Positions 42,534 through 48,350 of a stretch of DNA of 48,350 bases are shown one piece after another. The DNA lies in the NCBI RefSeq assembly GCF_000585215.1, contig NZ_AONC01000049.1, positions 1-48,350 on the forward strand. The letters are read 5' to 3'. The translations under genes and the position numbers were made by a program. Each line of letters opens with the position of its first letter. The first letter of the stretch is position 1. The notes below the pieces were generated by a model. It saw only the letters and a program-made list of their open reading frames with translations, made no database searches and was not told where the DNA came from. Origin of the DNA: Imhoffiella purpurea. GTDB taxonomy: Bacteria > Pseudomonadota > Gammaproteobacteria > Chromatiales > Chromatiaceae.

Positions 42534-43976
42534 TCAGACGTCCAGGTCGGATTCGTCGCGGTCGGCCATCCTGCATCGGCGCCACCACCAAGCCCCGAGG
42601 ATGAGGGCCAGCAGGGCCAGGATGAGCGCATTCGCGAACAACAGGGTCACAGCGGCGGACTGCTCCGGCGGCGTGGCGGGGATCGGTTCGCCCCCTTTGG
42701 CCTTGGGATCCTGATCATTCGCCGGTACGCTGTCCAGCGCGGAGACCGCGGCGGCGACCTCGATCGGATAGTGCTTGGTACGCCGAAAACCCCGGCCCCG
42801 GGCAGTCAGCTCGACGCGCGCATCCCCCATGGAGGTGAAGAGCAAGGTCCCTCTGAAGTCATGGGCATCGTCATCCATGGAGACGGATTCGAACGAAATC
42901 GGAGGCTGCTCCCAGCCCGACGCGGATTGGATCCGAGCCTCCAGGCGCGCCCCCTCGATCAGGGCCGAATCGCCGTCCGGATCGTGATTCACCAGACGCG
43001 CCTCCACCGTCACGCCTTCGCCGGCCCGGACCCGCGGAGGAATCTCGGCCTCCAGATCCAGATCGCTCTCGATATAGGCCTTGCTGTCCGTGCTCGAGGT
43101 CGCGAGCCTCCAGGTTCCCGGCTGAGGATCCTGGATCCGGATGTGATCGAAATCGTCGAAACTCTGCCATTCGACACCCGAGCGTCCATCCGCGACCGTG
43201 AGCGTCTGGTTGACGGGATCGATCAAACGCATCTGGCCACCGTCCGGGCCGCGCTTGACGAGAAGCTCCAGCCCCTTCACATTCTCGTCGACCTGGATCT
43301 GGTCCCCCGCGATCGGCGTCGTCAGCGGAATGTCCAGCTGCTCGAAAAGCTGCACGAAGGCAGCATAGAGATCCTCGGCCTTCTCGGCGCGAAAGGCCCG
43401 ACCGTTGGTCGAATCGGCAAGCCGGCCGAGGAAGTCGAGATCCGCCTCCGAGGAGAAGGCTAGACCGAAGATGCGGATCCCCGCGGACCGATAGAGTGGA
43501 AGAAGCTCGTCGAAGATGGCTCGGCGCGCGGCCTGGGTCGCCGCCTCGGCGCCCAGATTGAGCTGCCCATCGGTGAAGAGAACGAGGAACCGCTCCGCTC
43601 CGAACTTCACGTCCTGGTGCGCGAAGGTCTCGTAGCCGAGACGCAAGGCGGCACCGAAATTGGTACGCTTGCCATCCATCACCACCTCGCGCAGAAAGGC
43701 GTCGATATCCGTGCGGGCATCGGCTTCCGCCATGTCCCTGCCGGCGACACCCAATTCGGCCGTCTCGGCAAAGGTGATGATACCCAACTCGTCATCGGGC
43801 TTGAGCAGGGCGCTGAAAACCTCGACCCCCTTGAGGCTGTCCCGGTCCGGATCGTTGCTGGCCATGCTGAGCGAGCGGTCCAGCGCCAGCATCACGTCGA
43901 CAGAGGCGACCGCGGCCGGCGTTCCGAGGGCCAGGAACAGGATCGGTAAGAGGCGCATCGCCGGCCCACCCATCAT
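42534..43976 (-). CDS. membrane-anchored VWA domain protein
   Basis: A 480-residue exported protein. A signal peptide (about 1-24, ending TPAAVAS) leads directly into a VWA domain (about 26-215) with an intact MIDAS motif DRSLS (near residues 33-37), TNFGAALRLG and FTDGQ. A beta-rich region follows (about 220-430). A membrane helix near 445-468 (LLFANALILALLALILGAWWW) ends in a short basic then acidic cytosolic tail. It would present a metal-dependent adhesion-type domain in the periplasm. GGAGG eight bases upstream fixes ATG 43976. First gene of a two-gene unit with the coiled-coil membrane protein. No MoxR ATPase is nearby, unlike many VWA operons. Confidence 0.85.
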   Translation of the reverse strand: MMGGPAMRLLPILFLALGTPAAVASVDVMLALDRSLSMASNDPDRDSLKGVEVFSALLKPDDELGIITFAETAELGVAGRDMAEADARTDIDAFLREVVMDGKRTNFGAALRLGYETFAHQDVKFGAERFLVLFTDGQLNLGAEAATQAARRAIFDELLPLYRSAGIRIFGLAFSSEADLDFLGRLADSTNGRAFRAEKAEDLYAAFVQLFEQLDIPLTTPIAGDQIQVDENVKGLELLVKRGPDGGQMRLIDPVNQTLTVADGRSGVEWQSFDDFDHIRIQDPQPGTWRLATSSTDSKAYIESDLDLEAEIPPRVRAGEGVTVEARLVNHDPDGDSALIEGARLEARIQSASGWEQPPISFESVSMDDDAHDFRGTLLFTSMGDARVELTARGRGFRRTKHYPIEVAAAVSALDSVPANDQDPKAKGGEPIPATPPEQSAAVTLLFANALILALLALILGAWWWRRCRMADRDESDLDV

Positions 43977-44119
43977 GAGAACAGCCTCCCGTTGATGTGA
44001 TTCGAGACTCGCGGCGCGGATGAGTCAGACGGTGTCCCTCAGAACGTACACGCAAGGAACGCCTGGTGCAGTATAAACATGAATTCGACCGCCCTCCCGC
44101 CCGACGGAGAAATCCATCG

Positions 44120-44142
44120 GCCCCGGACCCAAACGCCGGGGC
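44120..44142. terminator. hairpin between the VWA unit and darP
   Basis: GCCCCGG (44120-44126) pairs with CCGGGGC (44136-44142) around a nine-base loop, 48 bases after the darP stop in minus-strand order. No T-run; weak evidence for termination of recJ-darP transcripts. Confidence 0.4.
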
Positions 44143-44189
44143 TCGACCCCTGGATGTATCTGGCGATCGTCGCGGGCCGATGAAAGGTC

Positions 44190-44750
44190 TCAGGGATCCA
44201 TCGCTTCCATCGTCTCGCGCAGGAAACGGAACAGCTTGCGCGGGGCATCCGGCTTTCCACGCTCGGTATCGCGCTGGGCAGCGCGCACCAGAGAGCGCAG
44301 CTGCTGCCGATCGACCGTCGGACACTCCTCGACGAAGGCGTTCACCGCGCCGTCGCCCTCGGCGATCATGCGCTCGCGCCAGCGCTCCAGCGCATGGTGG
44401 CGCGCGTTGGCCTCGCGCTCGCGCTGCTCGGCGCCGTCCATGAGCGCGTGCACCGCGTCCATGTCCTCGCGCGCCAGCAGATTGGCGATGCGTTTCCAAT
44501 GCCGGCTGCGCGCGCGAAGGTCCTTGATGCGCGGGGTCTCGTCGAGCGCGGCCCAGGTGGCCTCGCTGAGATTCAGCCGCTCCAGTTCCGCGCGCGGCAT
44601 GCCCGCCAGCCGCTCGGCCAGGACCTGCATCGCCAGCTTCTCGCGCTTGATCTGGCTCTTGCTCGGACCGAGCGGAATCACGTCCTCATCCTTATCCTCG
44701 TTCGGATCCAGGTACCGATCCTCGAGATCCTCGTCGTATTCACTCACCAT
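44190..44750 (-). CDS. darP: ribosome biogenesis factor DarP (YjgA, DUF615)
   Basis: A 186-residue acidic-then-helical protein of the YjgA/DarP family, which helps late maturation of the 50S subunit. The N-terminal 25 residues are acidic (EYDEDLEDRYLDP), then PSKSQIKREKLAMQVL, a helical core, and the conserved C-terminus with DRQQLRSLVRAAQRD and KLFRFLRETME. Length matches E. coli (183). ATG 44750 is favoured on length; an ATG at 44804 shares its A with the recJ stop (TGATG) and would add 18 residues without family similarity, so a coupled longer form is possible. Downstream of recJ on the same strand. Confidence 0.9.
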   Translation of the reverse strand: MVSEYDEDLEDRYLDPNEDKDEDVIPLGPSKSQIKREKLAMQVLAERLAGMPRAELERLNLSEATWAALDETPRIKDLRARSRHWKRIANLLAREDMDAVHALMDGAEQREREANARHHALERWRERMIAEGDGAVNAFVEECPTVDRQQLRSLVRAAQRDTERGKPDAPRKLFRFLRETMEAMDP

Positions 44751-44803
44751 GGTCACTCTTTGCGCACTCGGCGCTTTGCGGTTCGAAAACAGGTTCATGC
44801 CCA

Positions 44804-46525
44804 TCAGGCCGGCTGCAGGTATTCCATGACCAGCTGAGCCGAGCGCACGCCCCGATATTGATTGACGTCGAGCCGATAGGCGAGCTGGATCCGCCCTCGG
44901 GCCTGCTCGAGCCGATCGCCGAAATGGAATCCGATGGCCTCGACCGGCACCCCGCCGGGTGGGACCAGACGCAGCTTCAGATGACGCTCGCCGACGATAC
45001 GCGCATCCAGCACCTCGAAGGGACCGTCGAACTTGGGCTCGGGGAATCCCTTGCCCCAGGGGCCGGCGAGCCGCAGCATCTCGGCCGTTTCCAGGGTCAG
45101 CAAGCCTGGCGGCAGAATGCCGTCCGACTGGATCTCTGGCTGAGGAGGCACGTCGCCGAGCTGCTCGCGCACGGCCTCGACGAAGGCATCCCGGAAGACA
45201 TCGAGGACATCGACTCGGATCGTCAGTCCAGCGGCCATGGCATGACCGCCGAAACGCTCGATCACCCCCGGATGTCGGCGGTCGACGGCATCGATGGCAT
45301 CGCGCAGATGCAGTCCGTCGATCGAGCGGCCCGAGCCGCGCAGCACCCCGCCCCCGGCATCGGCGAAGGCGATGACCGGCCGGTGATAGCGCTCGCGGAT
45401 ACGCGCGGCGACGATCCCGGACACCCCCTGGTGCCAATCCTCGCCGAACAGACAGAGTGCCGGCGGCAGGGCTTCGCCGTCGAGACTCAGCCGGTCGAGC
45501 AGAGACTCGGCCTGATCCTTCATCTCGCCCTCGATCTCGCGGCGGCGCCGGTTGAGAGCGTCCAGGGTCTGGGCGATGGAGAAGGCATGGTCGGGATCGT
45601 CGCTCAGCAGACACTCGACACCGAGCGACATCTCCTCCAGACGCCCGGCGGCATTGAGACGGGGCGCGACGAAGAACCCGAGATCGGCCGTCGTGACCCG
45701 GCTCGGATCGCGCCCGGCCACCCGCAGCAGTGCGGACACCCCGGCCGTGCAGCGCCCGGCGCGAATGCGGCGCAGCCCCTGCTCGACCAGGATGCGGTTG
45801 TTGCGGTCCAGGGTCACCACATCGGCCACGGTCCCGAGCGCCACCAGATCGAGCAGATCGGCCAGATTCGGCTCGGGCCGTCCCGCCCCGAACCAGCCGC
45901 CGTCGCGCAGATGGCGGCGGGTCGCGGCGAGCAGATAGAAGACCACCCCGACCCCGGCCAGGTGCTTGCTCGGGAATCGGCAGCCGACCTGATTGGGATT
46001 GACGATGGCCTCGGCCTCGGGGAGCACCTCGCCCGGCAGATGATGATCGGTGACCAGGACCGGGATGCCGAGCTCGCGGGCGCGTCGGACACCGGAGACG
46101 CTGGAGATCCCGTTGTCGACCGTGACCATCAGGTCCGGACGGAGCCCGGCCGCCGCCTCGGCCACCGCCGGGCTGAGACCGTAGCCGTTCGCGAAGCGGC
46201 TCGGCACCAGATAGGAGACGCGGGCCGCGCCCAGCGCCCTGAGTCCGCGCACCGCCAGGGCGCTGCCGGTGGCGCCATCGGCGTCGTAGTCGCCGACGAT
46301 CATGAGATGGCCGCCGCCGCGGATCCGCTCGGCGAGTACCTCGACCGCCCGCTCCAGTCCGAGCAGGTGGTCGACGGGCTCGAGATCGCCCAGACCGAGT
46401 CGACCCTCGCCATCGAGATCGGTCAGGCCGCGATTGGCGTAAAGGGCGGTCAGCAGTGCCTCCGGGGTACGAATCTGTGCGAAACCGTCCTCGTCGGAGA
46501 GGCGTCGAATTCGGATGGGAATCAC
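44804..46525 (-). CDS. recJ: single-strand DNA 5'-3' exonuclease RecJ
   Basis: A 573-residue DHH-family nuclease for recombinational and mismatch repair. Catalytic motifs are present in order: IVGDYDADGATGS near residue 80, VDNGIS, TDHHLPGE near 160 (the DHH signature), LGTVADVV, and the DHHA1 end with GGHAMAAG near 450. The C-terminal OB-like region carries GKGFPEPKFDGPFEV. Length agrees with RecJ of gammaproteobacteria (about 575). The start is GTG 46525; the ribosome site is weak and a few codons of uncertainty remain. Its stop overlaps the possible upstream start of darP. Divergent from groESL across a 265-base region. Confidence 0.96.
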   Translation of the reverse strand: MIPIRIRRLSDEDGFAQIRTPEALLTALYANRGLTDLDGEGRLGLGDLEPVDHLLGLERAVEVLAERIRGGGHLMIVGDYDADGATGSALAVRGLRALGAARVSYLVPSRFANGYGLSPAVAEAAAGLRPDLMVTVDNGISSVSGVRRARELGIPVLVTDHHLPGEVLPEAEAIVNPNQVGCRFPSKHLAGVGVVFYLLAATRRHLRDGGWFGAGRPEPNLADLLDLVALGTVADVVTLDRNNRILVEQGLRRIRAGRCTAGVSALLRVAGRDPSRVTTADLGFFVAPRLNAAGRLEEMSLGVECLLSDDPDHAFSIAQTLDALNRRRREIEGEMKDQAESLLDRLSLDGEALPPALCLFGEDWHQGVSGIVAARIRERYHRPVIAFADAGGGVLRGSGRSIDGLHLRDAIDAVDRRHPGVIERFGGHAMAAGLTIRVDVLDVFRDAFVEAVREQLGDVPPQPEIQSDGILPPGLLTLETAEMLRLAGPWGKGFPEPKFDGPFEVLDARIVGERHLKLRLVPPGGVPVEAIGFHFGDRLEQARGRIQLAYRLDVNQYRGVRSAQLVMEYLQPA

Positions 46526-46710
46526 GTCGAAATGCTGTCTCGTATTGATCGGGATCGCCGGTTGATCGATGAGGCTCGGCCGGCCGGATCGAGACCCGAC
46601 GAGCCATTCGGCTCAGTGTATTGCCTGGGACAGGTGGAGGCCAAACCCGACCCACACCCGAATGCCCATCCTCACCGACATCTTGACAAGCCTGGACTTC
46701 CGAGACATCG

Positions 46711-46737
46711 TTAGCACTCTCTCTGAGAGAGTGCTAA
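46711..46737. promoter_or_regulatory. CIRCE element, HrcA operator
   Basis: TTAGCACTC (46711-46719), nine bases, GAGTGCTAA (46729-46737): an exact match to the CIRCE consensus, 54 bases before the groES start. TTGACA at 46683-46688 gives the -35 region; the -10 is degenerate and would overlap the element edge. HrcA repression relieved by heat is the expected control. Confidence 0.97.
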
Positions 46738-46790
46738 CAACACAAGATCCACCCAACTTCACTGAGATTCCCCGAGGGAGATCGTCATCC

Positions 46791-48350
<1,560 letters not shown>

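Noticed and set aside
44751..46655. Long N-terminal extension of the darP frame across recJ
   Set aside because: The extra 630 codons are the third frame of recJ on the same strand and consist of Arg/Gly/Ala-rich sequence. Real similarity begins at the acidic DarP N-terminus.

Overview
The window is a stretch of a GC-rich gammaproteobacterial chromosome. Several genes together suggest a purple sulfur bacterium (Chromatiaceae) or a close relative: a HupR/HoxA-type hydrogenase regulator beside hypF, the glycine-to-betaine methyltransferase pair, a short hybrid cluster protein, GlcD, a heterodisulfide-reductase-like Fe-S protein with DUF3501, and a HrcA/CIRCE-controlled groESL. The family assignment is inference; no rRNA or photosynthesis gene is present to confirm it.

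Bases 1-3600 look like an accessory island. They are visibly less GC-rich than the rest. They carry unrecognised coiled-coil and helical proteins, four copies of an 11-bp palindrome around and inside one of these genes, and a Panacea-type toxin-antitoxin pair. The island ends exactly at the 3' end of a tRNA-Thr(TGT) gene, next to phased GGCAAC repeats that resemble integrase arm sites. No integrase is visible, so the other end probably lies to the left.

Bases 3600-12800 hold single housekeeping and stress genes: glcD, an orphan ruvB, a heptanucleotide tandem repeat, hcp with an FNR/DNR-type box, a glycine-zipper lipoprotein, a CPA1 cation/proton antiporter, an unknown gene, and an orphan nrdB behind tandem NrdR boxes. 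Bases 12800-15500 form an osmoadaptation module: two translationally coupled methyltransferases (glycine to betaine) with a divergent MarR regulator. Next come msrA and a hydrogenase-linked group (hupR-like regulator, Nudix hydrolase, hypF).

After two tRNA genes (Ala-GGC, Glu-TTC) come htpX, an Fe-S/DUF3501/glutathione peroxidase group, fpr, rhlE, and a DUF2325 gene with a probable Fur box.

Bases 30360-34654 hold the most interesting unit: a complete SiaABCD-type phospho-switch in the order siaB-siaC-siaD-X-siaA. X is a solute-binding protein with no transporter partner, so it is a candidate periplasmic input to the SiaA phosphatase and hence to c-di-GMP synthesis by SiaD. It is followed by an overlapping envelope-lipid operon (GT2, GT39/ArnT-like, PAP2), an Rpn-like nuclease gene with a 12-bp tandem repeat, a DUF4010 membrane protein, an unrecognised trio (MshEN-like protein, membrane coiled-coil protein, VWA protein), darP, recJ, and groES-groEL. 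GroEL runs off the right end.
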